A stretch of DNA of 64,000 bases, taken from Megalonaias nervosa. Taxonomy: Eukaryota > Mollusca > Bivalvia > Unionida > Unionidae. Below the pieces are notes generated by a model. That model was given only the letters and a program-made list of their open reading frames with translations, searched no databases and was not told the origin of the DNA. Made by a program: the position numbers and the translations under genes. How positions within the stretch are numbered: position 1 is the stretch's first letter; each line of letters begins with the position of its first letter. Below, piece by piece: positions 45,424-57,774 of the stretch. The stretch lies in NCBI GenBank assembly GCA_016617855.1, contig JAECUM010009404.1:62001-126000 (forward strand), written 5' to 3'.

Positions 45424-45581
45424 GGGTGTGGCTAGGAAAGCTCCAGATGATCCGTGTTTACTTGTACAGCAAAGAAGAATGTAACCAGATCTACTATAAT
45501 TCATATGGGTCATATCCTCAGAATACCACTGTTTGTGTAGATAACCAGAACCTTGGGTTTCCAAATACTGATAGCACATTC
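45424..45581 (+). CDS. Modular serine protease gene, exon: Cys168-Cys182 segment, 3' end unclear
   Basis: Starts after acceptor atccttgtgacag in phase 1, so the junction gives Gly-Val. The segment GVWLGKLQMIRVYLYSKEEC aligns with the KLQEAxVPxxSNxxC region of trypsin-like proteases, giving Cys168. TTVCVDNQ gives Cys182. Family members then read about D189-S190-C191-Q192 and splice at Q192|G193. Here the frame reads NTDSTF and hits TGA at 45582 with no GT donor before it and no Cys191. A long TA microsatellite begins 24 bp later. Either the true donor lies inside this exon and a small exon is missing, or the junction has been destroyed. Asp189 is tentatively in NTDS. Confidence 0.75.
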
Positions 45582-45601
45582 TGACATGAATTTTTGTGAA
45601 G

Positions 45602-45604
<3 letters not shown>

Positions 45605-45695
<91 letters not shown>
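45605..45695. repeat. TA microsatellite next to a protease exon
   Basis: About 45 TA dinucleotides in an unbroken run, starting just beyond the end of the open frame of the preceding exon. Confidence 0.97.
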
Positions 45696-45698
<3 letters not shown>

Positions 45699-45699
45699 G

Positions 45700-46620
45700 T
45701 GATACTGGCTGCATCTAGTCACGTTATGAATGAATCTTCTAGGTTATTAGGAGGATCTCGTATGTCTTGTTTAATCATTTCTTGTTTCACTTAGTATTAG
45801 CTCCTGTCTTTTCCACCCGGGTCAACTTTTTATAGTCTATAACGATGTGGTGATAGAAAACATCACTTTTCACAAGGCGGTATGTAAGATCGTCGTGAAG
45901 CCTTTGACATACCTGGTTTATTCCAAGGTTTTCTGGCATTTGGAGTCCATCAGGTTCCATTGACCAAGCTTCTTTGAACTCTGTGTCTTTGAGATGTGAT
46001 AGGGTCCTGTCATTGTGCCTATGTCTAGGGATAGCACTACTCAAGCAAGCCGTTTTCCTACGCTGAAGATGTTTCCTCCTTGATATCAAAGGCTATGGCG
46101 GGTTTAGCCCTTCTTGGTCCCTCAAAAATGGATTGGGCAAGGATTTAACTTAAGTTTGTGTATTCAAGTTTTAACTCCACATTACAGCCAGGTCACTCTC
46201 TTGAGTTGCCATAAACATGATACTGATGTTGCTTTTTCGTAAAACATCAGCCTGTTCCAGTGGACATTACAGTTTGATAAGATCTGTTATTTTAAATACA
46301 AATAGATATTCATGCTTCAACCACGCTGAGAAATTGTTGCCACCTTTTAGCAAAACGGTTTTGGTCAGGCACTTCTTCTTACACATTTGTATATTACTAA
46401 ATGAGGTATGATCTTTGTTACTCTAGTCCGGGAATATGTTTTCATTCTGTAATGCCTCTCACTCATTTGCACCTTTTTAAATAGGGTATGCTATTTGTCA
46501 TGTCAGTACAATACACGTGTGTTAACTCGTACATTTTAAGTTCAAAGCCTCCAGTAGCACTGCAGATATGTCTCAAGTCGGCAATAATACATACACATTG
46601 ATGTAATGGTGTTTCTTTGA
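45700..46620. other. Intronic sequence with one - strand ORF
   Basis: The - strand frame at 45787-46089 is open for 100 codons and has protein-like composition (NLGINQVCQRLHDDLTYRL). It has no certain family. The rest is unassigned. Confidence 0.4.
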
Positions 46621-49600
46621 GCGGTCGCACAGCTCAGTCATGCGTCAACCATACGTTCTTAGAAGAAGAAGAAAACAACAATCAAAAGCAAAGAAAAATC
46701 GGCGCGATATATCTCGGCGTTGGTAACACCATTGCTGATATGTAAGTGTCCATGATTCTGTCTACACTCGACCTGGAACTCTTAATATAGCGTGTGTCAT
46801 ACTACCAGTCCAAACTATCATACTGCCTCGCCTTTTAAATGACGAGCAATGACTACCGCAGGATAATCCAAACCACTATCAAACGAGCGAGCTAGACGAT
46901 CAAATATATATCTGGTGTACAAGATTGTGACACATTTAGAGCTCATACACATTGTCTGGAAGCAGTGCATGGGAGCAATGTCATGTTTAGAAACCGAGTG
47001 CTGTGCCAACGGTGGTGGCGAAGAAGAGATACGACACATGGAGCATCACTAGTAATCGCCAGCAAAAATCATGAAGTAGGCATTATATTTAGGGTCCTGA
47101 CACAAAGGACTAATTTCACAAGCGATCCTGAGTAGTACTACAGCTCCCTTATCAAGAAGGTTATGCTAGCATAGAGAAGAGATATAACATGTAAGGGCGA
47201 AGAAGCATATGTTTTATTTTGGTGTCTCCTATGAAAACCGTTTTGTGCTTCTCATTGATATGAAGTCCACAGAGAACCACATGCAACATAAATCGAGTAG
47301 TGGCTTCCAGGTTGCGAGCAAATTCTTAACACTGCAAATTGGAGCATCAACGGTCCAGGCATGTCAGAGACATTTACTTACATGTCATCACGGACGCGGA
47401 ATATATACAATAGTCAGTTTGTGGAAACCAGAACTTTGCCTCAGGTTCTGCACCCTATGTGCCCATTGATAACTTTCGGCACGAATTGGTTGCACTTGAA
47501 TTGATCAAAGAGACATTAAAGTTACCACTTTGATTTTGTTATCTTCTGCACTATTTTATGTTTCAACATGGTCGCCTCAGAAAATAAAAGATGCGAGAAT
47601 ATTTTTGATCGATTCATGAGAAGCTTGATCTAGATGTTCTGCGATTATCGTTTGCTAAAACGTTTGAAGAAACCACCATTCAATTGTTCTTCATGATTGT
47701 ACCTTTAGTTCTGGCATTTGTTATAAGAAAACAGTCCCTACTAAGATATATGACACTCGCCATTTTTGCATTGGATCCAGTGGGTCATAAAACAAAATTG
47801 CAACTCTGTTGGCCGTGGTATTCGCGAGAACATCTCATGATTGCCATCCTTGACTACATATTATAATATTAATTAAGGGACACTTTGTTCAAAGACGGTA
47901 TCATTGAGGCATAGCTTATAGGTTTTACATCGCCGGTTAGCCATCTATACACCATCGTCTTGGTAAACATTAATCATCAGCTAGAGCAGACATGGGCATT
48001 AAACCACCGATAAGACGAAAATTTGTGACAATCCTTTTGCAGACCTGGTATAACCGATTAGCGGTGGAATTATAGAATAAGTTGCATGGTGGTGTTTTGA
48101 CCGCCATGAACGATCGCATGCTAGACCACAGTATTTCAGGAACAAGAAGAGTGATAAAAATCTTCTCAAGAATTTTGCCAATGACACCAGTGGTACCTGG
48201 CATAAATACCAGAAACATATGCATTTGCAGCGTACGCGCGACACTGATCTGCAAACTCCTTAACATTCTGAAGTATATCAGCAAAGATGAACTACCACAG
48301 GTGCCATCTAATATTTTATAGTAGACGTCAATCCGTCGCAGATCATTCGAAGCTACACATATTGCAAAGGGTTACTCCACTACTAACATTTATTACCATT
48401 GTATGGTATCGGTAGTGACCATATGCCTGCATTATGATACCGTCTGGGGTTGTCAGCCTCTTGGTGTCCAAAGGCAGTGGGCTTGGGCTGCGTTTGTTGA
48501 TCTGGTATACCTTCCAATTGATAAGGACAGCTAATCACAGGTCATGTCGCAGGTTGACGTTTGTGTTATTGGGTACGATTCATTGCAGCAATTGACTGAC
48601 CTTCAATCCAAAAAGTTCACCTACATCATCGTTGCATGATGGAATATGTACAGTTTGTGGAGATACCCTGCTTCTGGCGATGGATGCTTTCTATAGCTAA
48701 CGTGCTAGAGAAGGAATCTTGGCAAAAGACAACAATCATGCAAAGTTTGTTGAAGTGCCTCCATAATTGGACCATGCTGCAGAGTATAGCAACTGGTGGT
48801 ATTAAGTCGGTTAGAAAATCTGGACTGGGCAAAAACATAAATCTGTTAGCCATGTATTTCCCAAGTAGCTTCATTTTCGAAGTAGACCTCCAACACCATG
48901 TGGGGATTCATGTAATACACACGACTACCCTCTGGGCAGATAGGCTTTTAATACAACGAGTAACCTCTGGGCAGAGAGGCTTTGTGCATCTTAAAGATCT
49001 GTCCAATGAGCTACTTTGGGATATGTTCTTTTCAAGCAATAAACTAGTTCCCAGACTGCACCTAAGCATTATATTCTGCCCACTATAAAACTTCAGATCT
49101 TCACAAAGCGTGACATAGGCATCCTAAAGATGCACAAACGGCTGAGATTTGACAGGCGTCCATGGACGATGAAGTACATCAGACTCAAAACAGTCCCTAT
49201 CGACCAGGTCTAACAACGAGTTTGGAAAGTTATATTCACCCTTACACAAGACTTTGTCTTTTTGACTGCTATGACAAACCACATTAGGTAAATCATAGTT
49301 GGCCTAGTCAGGCGAAAACAAGCACAGACGTTGAGCTGGCTGTTGTTGACCGCGATCGCGATTGCAATTCACATCGTGAAAGCAAATGTCGGAGGCAGTA
49401 TGATTCTATTAGTATGTACCAAAATGTCGATTCTGGATCCCAGCATGCTCCAAATGTATGCCTTATATTACACCTGTGTCAAAGTCAGGTATAGCGAAAG
49501 AGCGGGGCTGCAATGCATGGACATATATTCCTGTTCCTGAGTGTGGACAAGGACAATGTCTTCATTCGCTATAACGAAAGAAGCAAACACGATTGACACT

Positions 49601-49710
49601 GCAGATTACCCAGTCGGTCATTCGGAATTCAGCATCGTCCCCAGAGCGGTTGTTGATATGTGAGACCGAATGCAACGTGATGCCAATGGCAGATTTTATT
49701 GAGCTCCCAC
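46621..49710. other. Probable remains of a second virus-like element, not resolved
   Basis: Dense short ORFs occur on both strands, some fairly long for AT-rich intron DNA (+ 48636-49088, 150 codons; - 47970-48284, 104 codons; + 47209-47469). At 46638-46724 there is a 28-residue Arg/Lys-rich frame (MRQPYVLRRRRKQQSKAKK) like small basic core peptides of adenovirus-type elements. None gives a firm family. The neighbouring polymerase fragment at 49.9-50.5 kb makes a decayed Maverick-like element the best explanation. Confidence 0.35.
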
Positions 49711-49714
49711 AACA

Positions 49715-49735
49715 TACACACACACACACACACAC

Positions 49736-49806
<71 letters not shown>

Positions 49807-49836
49807 CTGCTATATATATATATATATATATATATC
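49715..49836. repeat. Compound CA/TA microsatellite
   Basis: CA repeat (about 49715-49737) followed by TA repeats with two short interruptions. Confidence 0.95.
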
Positions 49837-49879
49837 ACTAAAACTGCAAAAATAGAGCACTTAGACCATGCAATGACGT

Positions 49880-50530
49880 TATCGTAACGAACAATAATAA
49901 TCTGTGAAGGATGTCTAAAAAGCCAATGGCCCTTCACAGCTTCTTGAAGCTGCTGTTCATAAACTAGATGATATCAACAAAGTGTATTTCTCGATTCTGA
50001 TTGGAATGATGCTGATAATCTCAGACAGTGCTGTTCCGATGGCGCGAATGATAAGGTGACCATGGTAGGTTATGAATCACAAAAAAGGCACTTTGGTTGT
50101 ATTTAGTGTAGATGCGCAGCTTTAGGTTGCATGCTTTATGGACAGTACCAGCAATATTTGCCGTAACATGATAATGGTCTCTCGCCCTGTTGGCATCAGA
50201 TGTGTAGCAGCTGTACGATTCACGGAAACTTCCTGATGTCTCCATCTATGGTAATCCCAATTGGATTTCGAAACACCTCCTGGATCTCGACCACCTGACG
50301 CTCGAAGTTAATTTTAGAATGACAGTGGTGATGCCTCTTCGCAAAAGTAAAATATTTATCTTTGTTGACGCCATCGCAATTTACCACTATGCAGCACAGA
50401 TGGTTGACAATGTTCGGAATGTTGATTTTGTCCCGAGTGCCTAAAGGGCTTTCGAGTGGCACATTCACTGTCTCGAAATTCGCATAGATTAGGTACTTGG
50501 TACTTCGTACTTGATACCTTTGTCACTAAT
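49880..50530 (-). pseudogene. Second decayed Maverick-type DNA polymerase fragment (exonuclease region)
   Basis: Reading the - strand from about 50530: an exonuclease I motif as IYANFETVNVP (family YADFE, with the catalytic Asp changed to Asn), then NHLCCIVVNCDGVNKDK (the PCGF-YVVV-CDG-like block). VVEIQEVFRNPIGI follows, and after a frameshift RARDHYHVTANIAGTVHKAC leading into NLKLR (the DHDHxTGxYRGAAHxxCNLxLR block). FFVIHNL and VDII-FMNSSFKKL come next. The order is that of the polymerase at 12.9-15.3 kb, but on the opposite strand. Only this middle portion is recognised; the palm is not seen. Several stops and frameshifts are present. Confidence 0.8.
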
Positions 50531-50819
50531 TGAGGTTAGAGGGTTGGGCTACCTGACTATTATAATGATTCTGTCATGCTTTCAAGTTATATCAAACCTT
50601 TTTGCTGATATTTCAGTTCAAGGTCTAGTTAATTTACAAAGTAAGAAGCAAACTTGTGACGCTCATCCTGGTGCTATTATTGTGTCTTAGATTTAATTAT
50701 AAGAATGGAGGGAATCAAAATTATTCGTTCCTGTTTTTAATACATGCTTTTTTGAATAAATGACCAGTGGCATTAGTTGTATTCAGACATAATTAGAGAA
50801 TAATCATTTACTCAAATAT

Positions 50820-51100
50820 CATTGAGTTTTTGGAAGAAACACTGTTTTGGGATTATTGTGAATTCCTTCAAGACATCCCTGATTGTCTTATTGTACTACA
50901 TCGGGATATTCCAGACTGTTGAAATTAATTCGTAACATTCTATACTTTTGGACTTGTCATATGACATTTAGTTTTATATTGGATTTAATTAAAACTACTG
51001 TAACCGTATTTTGGCATTTTAATTTTGTATTCTAGGGAAATTAAATATTTGCTGATTTTACTAAACTCGATGGTTTGGCTTTATTTCTGTAGCATAGCTT
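50820..51100 (+). repeat. Dispersed noncoding spacer family, copy 2
   Basis: Left part matches 63190-63350 (gaaacact-ttttgggattattgtgaa, then CTTGT-ATATGAC-TTTAG). Right part matches 16430-16590 (TTGGATTTAATT, TTTTGTATTCTA-GGAAAT, ATTTTAC). It lies between the - strand polymerase fragment and an ATG at 51122. Confidence 0.6.
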
Positions 51101-51121
51101 AAGACATACATTTGTAACAAA

Positions 51122-51952
51122 ATGGACACATTTCGGGCTGTGGCGGTTCTGAACTGCCCGGGCTATTTTACATGTATCCAGCTAGAACAGGGCTTTGATG
51201 GATTTTTCTGTGACTTGTATAATTTGGTAGACAAAATTGAAAATATTGAGGAACGTGAGGCAGGCATACTTGTGACTGTTGTTATAGCATACGCGTGGCG
51301 TAGGTGCATTGTCCATGTATAGTGGCTCCTTGTGCCTGATGTAATAAACATTAAGTTTACAGTGTGAGGCATTACTTTAACACTGACGAGTAGTGGGTAA
51401 ATGTCATTTCTCCAATCAAAACTAATAACTGCGATAGCCTTCAAACTTATAAATATCACTAACATTGACAAGGGCGTTGATGCCTGTAAAGTCAAGAACG
51501 AAAAGGAGTTGGCAGTACTTCCTTACCCGTTTAACATTGTTGCTTGCATGGTATAGGTTGAGTTGGAAGTCCGGTCACATTTTCACATCCGGGGATTTTC
51601 AGTGCATAGTTACAACCGCCGAGAGGAAAGCAGCCGCCATTACTCTAGGTCATCTACATGGCGTGTGGTAGAAATTCATTAAAATAATTAAAATAGAACG
51701 ACGATTTGAAGAATTTTAAATACAATTGTAACATGTTTTATTATAATAATCAGATTAAACATTGTGAAAAACTACTATAACAGTATTATTGTTATTGCTA
51801 TTATATTGGCTGTGTATTCCCTTCTAAAAATACATGGTACGTCTCAAAAAATGCTAGGAACACAAGCAGCAAAGTCACTATATAGTCTAAAAACTAGACT
51901 TAATTGGTTTGGTAAACTGGCTAGAGAAATCTCTATTCCAAATGTTTGATAC
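51122..51952 (+). other. Small ORFs after the spacer, unknown
   Basis: A 66-codon frame starts at 51122 (MDTFRAVAVLNCPGYF) just after the repeated spacer. Further + frames follow at 51465-51671 and 51764-51949. The last encodes a short protein with an N-terminal hydrophobic stretch (NSIIVIAIILAVYSLL) like a membrane anchor. No family is recognised; they may belong to the second virus-like relic. Confidence 0.3.
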
Positions 51953-53671
51953 TAAAGCAACCCCAATTGTGATTTATTGGTCAAAAGTTTTGGGTTTCTA
52001 CAAAGCAGATGCAGACCTGCCAACTCTTACGAATTTGCCTTAAGTCTTAAGAAAATTACCCTTAAAATACGGACTTATGGCATACAAGCAAGAACTACGA
52101 AAAAATGGTCGTTGCCCAAAAATCTTGATAATTGGTTCAACCGTGTTTGATATGGATCCGGGTGTCATATTAGCATTAGTTAAATTAGTCAGGGAACCAG
52201 ACTAACTTTACAGCAGCGCCCCAGATGTTTCAAACTGCACCTATTTGTTCACGCAAAGCGTCTTCATGATCAAACTGTTGATTATATATTTTTTTTTTAA
52301 ATGGCGTCCAGAAAGCGATGCATGTTTAAGACGAAAGGGAAAATAAGCTTCTAAAATAGTATTAATAATCAACACAGAAGAATAAAAAGGAATATTCAGA
52401 TTCTTGTGAATAAATTCTGGAAATGATACAATTACGTTTATTGGACATCACGTGCCAATTTGAGTATGTCTCGTGGCAGGAGATATGATTACCGTCGTCA
52501 TATTAAATGGAAAAAGAATTATGTAAAGTTGAGAGATAGCAACAAGCCATTGAGTTGCATTGGGTTTGTAACAAACGTTTGTGTAACTGTACTAGTGGTA
52601 AATAAAGCCTACGCGTACTTTACCAACTTTTCAGTTGAACATAATGTTTATCGTCGCTGCGTCGAACGCTTACTTACGTTTTCGAGCTTTACAATAGCAG
52701 TTATTGATATTTTGTTACATCGTACTGAAAACTAGTCAATCTTACGGAGAAAAATCAACTGCTTTACTGAGACGGACTCGTCAGGGTTGGCAGGGCTGCA
52801 GTTGGCATTGAAGTTGTACATATGCCATTTTGAAAATGTGTTAGTGGTATTACAAAACACACACCAAACGCTTTTACTATAATTAACTGGGTAGAATGCT
52901 AATGCAAGTAGTAAGATATATAGGAATTCTTAAATACTTGTTCAAATTATTAAAGATGACTGATGATAGATTCCCATAACAACGCCATAACCTGCAATTG
53001 ACAGGGGGCGAACACTGTGACTGCTTGACGAATAAAGTTAGGAATTTAACGTTTTCATACGGAATGGGATACGTTCGTGTCAATAATGGGCCGGCTGTTA
53101 AGAACGTCTTTTATCTCTTTTTCAATTATTTTCATTATGTTTAAACAATGTTGCAAAGATATTTGTAAACAAGAACTAAATGGAGAGCTAAATTCAGTGG
53201 ATAAATTCAATGGATAGATTACGATTTTCTAATAAGACCAGAAACATTTTGAGTTGTCAATACTATATATAGTATGCATGTTCAAAAATGGAACCTTACC
53301 CACAATGGCAAATATAGGTATTTATAAAAATACTCCCTATGTTCAAAGATAGAAAATGCCTTCAACTTTGCTGTCAAATCTACCGTTAATGACAATTTTA
53401 GAATGGCCTTGGAACATTTATACATTCATTGTAATGCAAATAACATCATGTTTTATAACTGTATCCAGAGAATCAATACTAATATTAATATCCTACATAA
53501 TTGTGCTATTTATCTAGCAAAATATTTACGAGTAAGAGAATCAGTGTATTAATCCTAAAATCGTTATGTTTTGTGGTTGTACTCTATTTTTAATACATGT
53601 ATGCAATTAGGGCTAATGACATATAATTAAAAATTATTCTCCTTGTCATTGTTACCACCATCACCATTATT

Positions 53672-53743
<72 letters not shown>

Positions 53744-56700
53744 ACTTTTGTTAATGGTTATATGTTCTGAATGTTAAGTAATAATAACTTAATTTTTTTA
53801 ATCACATCCAGATGAATTATTTCGAGATAAATAGGTGAAACAAAAAGGCGGAAAATCACTTGAACAAAATATTAAAGAATAAAAAAGACTTAACCAGTTG
53901 TATCTGTGAGATAGTTACAAATATCAGGTCATATGAAATGTGACCATTTTATTGAATTTTTTATCCAAATATCGGCTCTAAATTTCTAAGGACATTCATT
54001 AATTTGTACGACATTATGTTTCTGTTAATAAAATGCAGAAGTGGGGTTTTATTTGGTAACTGTAAGACAGTGCACGATTGACTAACTGATCTTATGATCG
54101 CTGAATTTATATTCGTCATTTTAATAATGAAAATTATACAACATAAAACTAAATACTAATACAGTCTTCAAACTGTCGTGACACTAATTCGCGGATATTG
54201 TCGTGTATACATGTGCGTGACACGTACACACCACCGCGGTCCCGCACCTTCTAAACTTAAAATAATAATTAGATCAACACATTTGTGGTTTAATGTCCTG
54301 CTTCTAGAGAAGACTTTGTAGTCGTTCCTAATTGAATAAAAATAATAAACAAAATTAAGGTAAAATAAATGGGTTTGCAATAACGAACATATATAATTGC
54401 AATAGCGAACATATATAACGCTACAGTACTATTATCAAGAGATTGTTTTCAACTCGCAATATGGCGGAGAGTAGGTCGCTAACTTAATGACGTCATCCCG
54501 ACCGAAAACATAGGTCCAATTGAAATGTCCACTCGCAAAAATAGACGTCGTTGTTTCTCACATTGAGAAGCGACCTCGGTAGTATGCATTTTGGAATTGG
54601 AATCTAGCTCCGACCGCAAAACCGCCAGTAATGTGAAAAGCAGATTTCTCTCCCATGGTTGCAGACAAACATACATCCAAATAAACTAAAACTATGCTTG
54701 TGCACCCACCTGCTCAATCTGATGAGGAGTAGGCCAGCTTGATTACAAAAATAGTATGCGTCATTTGAATGAAATTGATTTTAGCTTTTCTCACCATATA
54801 CATTGTTCAGGCCTGAAACGGTTTCATTAGCTGTGTCATTGATACTAGGCTAAACAGTAGTCTGCTCGTTTCCCTAATTTCATGGCAAAGGACCTCGCGC
54901 ATCGTGGGCATCATAGTGAAAAGAAAGAACAAAGTGCCTGAATCGAGCTTGTGATATAGAGGCCGATTGACGCAATAGTCTTTCACAACCAGCTCTTCAT
55001 TAACGATCGGGTAGTGTCAGAGCAAAAAGCTGAGCAGGAACTTAGTGTGTTGCTAGAATTTGGCGATCAGCTGTATTCAGTAGGGCCGGAATAGGCGCCT
55101 TAACCGTTTGTCTAGAGGCCAAGACTGGTGTTAGGACTGATAAAACATTTCTGGTCTCATAGAACGCGATTAGAGTCATATTCATTGTGGTTTATATGTC
55201 GTGTCTGCAGCCGCTAGCTCAAATCCATGAAAGCGGACATAGAACTGATTTCATAATCACTATGCACTTCATTCAGATTTTTACTGGATTATGGTGTACG
55301 CTGTTTGTAGTTCAAATATAACTTATTACAAAGTCCTATTTATATATACCTTCTCTTTTAAGTTTTATCTATGCATGATTAGCACTACATCTCGCACATA
55401 TCTTATAATAAGTCCATATTCCGGTACTAAACGTCCAGCAGCATAGGTAATCTCTATACATTTTTTTTGAACTCTGATAATGCATGCCATATTACTAACT
55501 AACCCAGATTGTCCCTGCCACGTCTGTATTCCCTATTTTTGGCGAAGGATATATGTTCTCGCCTCCAAATACCATGCCTTTTGGTCACATTTCTTTTCTC
55601 AAAAGGCCACGAGTCACGTAAATGGACTAATCTGTGGGCAGATATAACATGACCTCACTCTCACGCTATTACTACTTCATCCCAGCTTATAACTGTTACA
55701 CGAGTACGTCGGCTAACACAAGTCATGCCTAGTGAATAGTAAATGTCCTGATAGCTCAGTGGGACCAGCATTTTGTCCAGTGCATCACACGTGGTTACCA
55801 CTGCTTCCATTATATTTAGACTCTTCAAGCTCAGGTGGGTGAGGGAACAAAATTGTGGTGGACAACATTGTCCTGCTGGGCTAATGTTTCAATGCAGCAT
55901 AATGTATTTGCCATTATGGTTATGTAGTTAGACTTAAAGTAGATAGTTTCAATATGCAAGAGCTAATCCACTTCACCAGGACAAAAGTGAATAGCCATCT
56001 AAGAAATAAAAAAAAAAAAAAACTTCCTCAATGAGAAAAATATTCCTTCAAACAATCACAGCATTATTATAATTGTAATGAACATAGTGAATTTAGTCTC
56101 GAATTGTACGTTTGCAGCAATTGCTGTTTAGACAATCCTGATGCTGGCAAGAAAACATAGTACCTTACAGTAAAACATGAAGCAGAAAATACCTCACATA
56201 TGTTTTAATAAGTGAAATGTATCATTCTACAATTCTTAATTATTTTAACAAAGGTTTCACACAATAACGGTTAAGAGAAAAGAAGAAACATAACGGCAGA
56301 TCTTCAATCAAAATGTAGAAAGGAAGATTATGTACTGTCATCTCTTGGGCATCACGGTTTGTGACAATTGTATTGTTTGCAGTATCTGAAAGTAACTTTT
56401 AATGAGTCGGTCAGTGTTCATTTTTCTGAAACAAAGTCAAACGAAGGTAAAATACAATAAGAATAAGAAATGCACGATAAGGAAGCAAATTACACATTCT
56501 CAGCAGCCTTGCACAAGACAAATTTTTGTGACCGTGCAGTTGAAAACTAGTGAACAAGGGTAATGATGAAACTGAATGTTTGTGTTTCGACACAAATAAA
56601 GATTTTAAAATTAAAAACTACCAATTGGAGATTGCAACCGGTTTTCAGCATTGGTTTTATTCTTGGCTGGTGGTGGTGGATGAGGCTGCATTATCAACAA

Positions 56701-57774
56701 CAGTGTTGAAATACACTCGAGAATAATATGTTATTACGCCAAGTGTGTCATATGTTTAAGGACAATTAGCGACCAGCTATTGGAGTAGACTTTAAAGCGG
56801 GAATAGAGAATAATTGTCAGGTCGTTGTTTCTAAGAGGACACAATAGACTAAACAAAAAGTAAACCACTGAATTGCTTAATCCACCGCAGGTTCCAGACC
56901 TCAAATGTATTGAGCAGACTACAAGCAGTTGAATCCAGTGTGATGTAAACCAATTTATGGAATCAATTCTAATGCTCATTCATATTGGTTTTGATATTTG
57001 GGCCTCTCTCAATCGCGCTCATAATTGGATGGTTTGATACTAAGACTCTGACAAAGCACCACTTGCCAGATATGGATAAATACATTTTTTCCAGCCTTTA
57101 TTAGCATTATTTTATATTTGTGTATTACAAGTTGTCAGCAATATAGCACAAAGGCACTCAATTCAGACGTATCACCATGGTTAACATGTGTATGCATACA
57201 AAGCTATCTTGATTGTTTTGCTTTTTATGCCACTTGTATAAGTTTTTAATTAGTACCTTAATCTTCTTATGTGAAGAGGGTTCGTATGGCATCCATATTT
57301 GTATCGTTGTCTCATGGGGCTCTAAATTTGTGGTTGGTAGCAAACCTAGCAGCCATAAAACGTGACACCCAGCATAGAATCGTGAAGTCCGGTCATGCAT
57401 TCAGAGGGTACAATATAAGAACATTGACAAGAGTTAATTTTAGATTAAAATCAACTTACTAGATTCTGAAACTATTCAAAGTCGATCATTCATAACTGAA
57501 ATGTAAACATTGCATTATATTATGGAACCGTTTTGTTTTGTAGTGATCCCGTTGGTCTCTTCAGTGAGAGAAGAATTTTAATAATATTTCTGAGAGAACA
57601 ATTTTGATAGTTGTACATGTGTTGAATATTGGATTAAACTTTCAAACCATTACAGCAATTGTTGGGTTATATTTTTACACGTTTTACACTTCCACTACTT
57701 TGATACCAAAGTTGATGAGAGTTTCAGTTTAATACTGATCTAGTTTCAGTTTAAGTGCATACTATGAATTACAG
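51953..57774 (+). other. Intronic sequence with an ATT microsatellite
   Basis: ATT trinucleotide repeat at 53667-53742. A 91-codon frame at 52460-52735 begins with a very basic segment (MSMSRGRRYDYRRHIKWKK) and then has two hydrophobic stretches; unknown. A GC-richer island at 54440-54680 is listed separately. No protease exon carrying Cys191 was found in this interval. Confidence 0.4.
54440..54680 (-). promoter_or_regulatory. Candidate promoter or first exon with CRE-like and YY1-like motifs
   Basis: A local rise in CpG dinucleotides with a perfect palindromic TGACGTCA (54488-54495) and AATATGGCGG (54458-54467, YY1-like on +). On the - strand an ATG at 54656-54654 sits in ACCATGG context and opens a 33-codon frame (MGEKSAFHITGGFAVGARF) that reaches a gtgaga donor-like site. 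It could equally be part of an unrecognised repeat. Confidence 0.2.
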
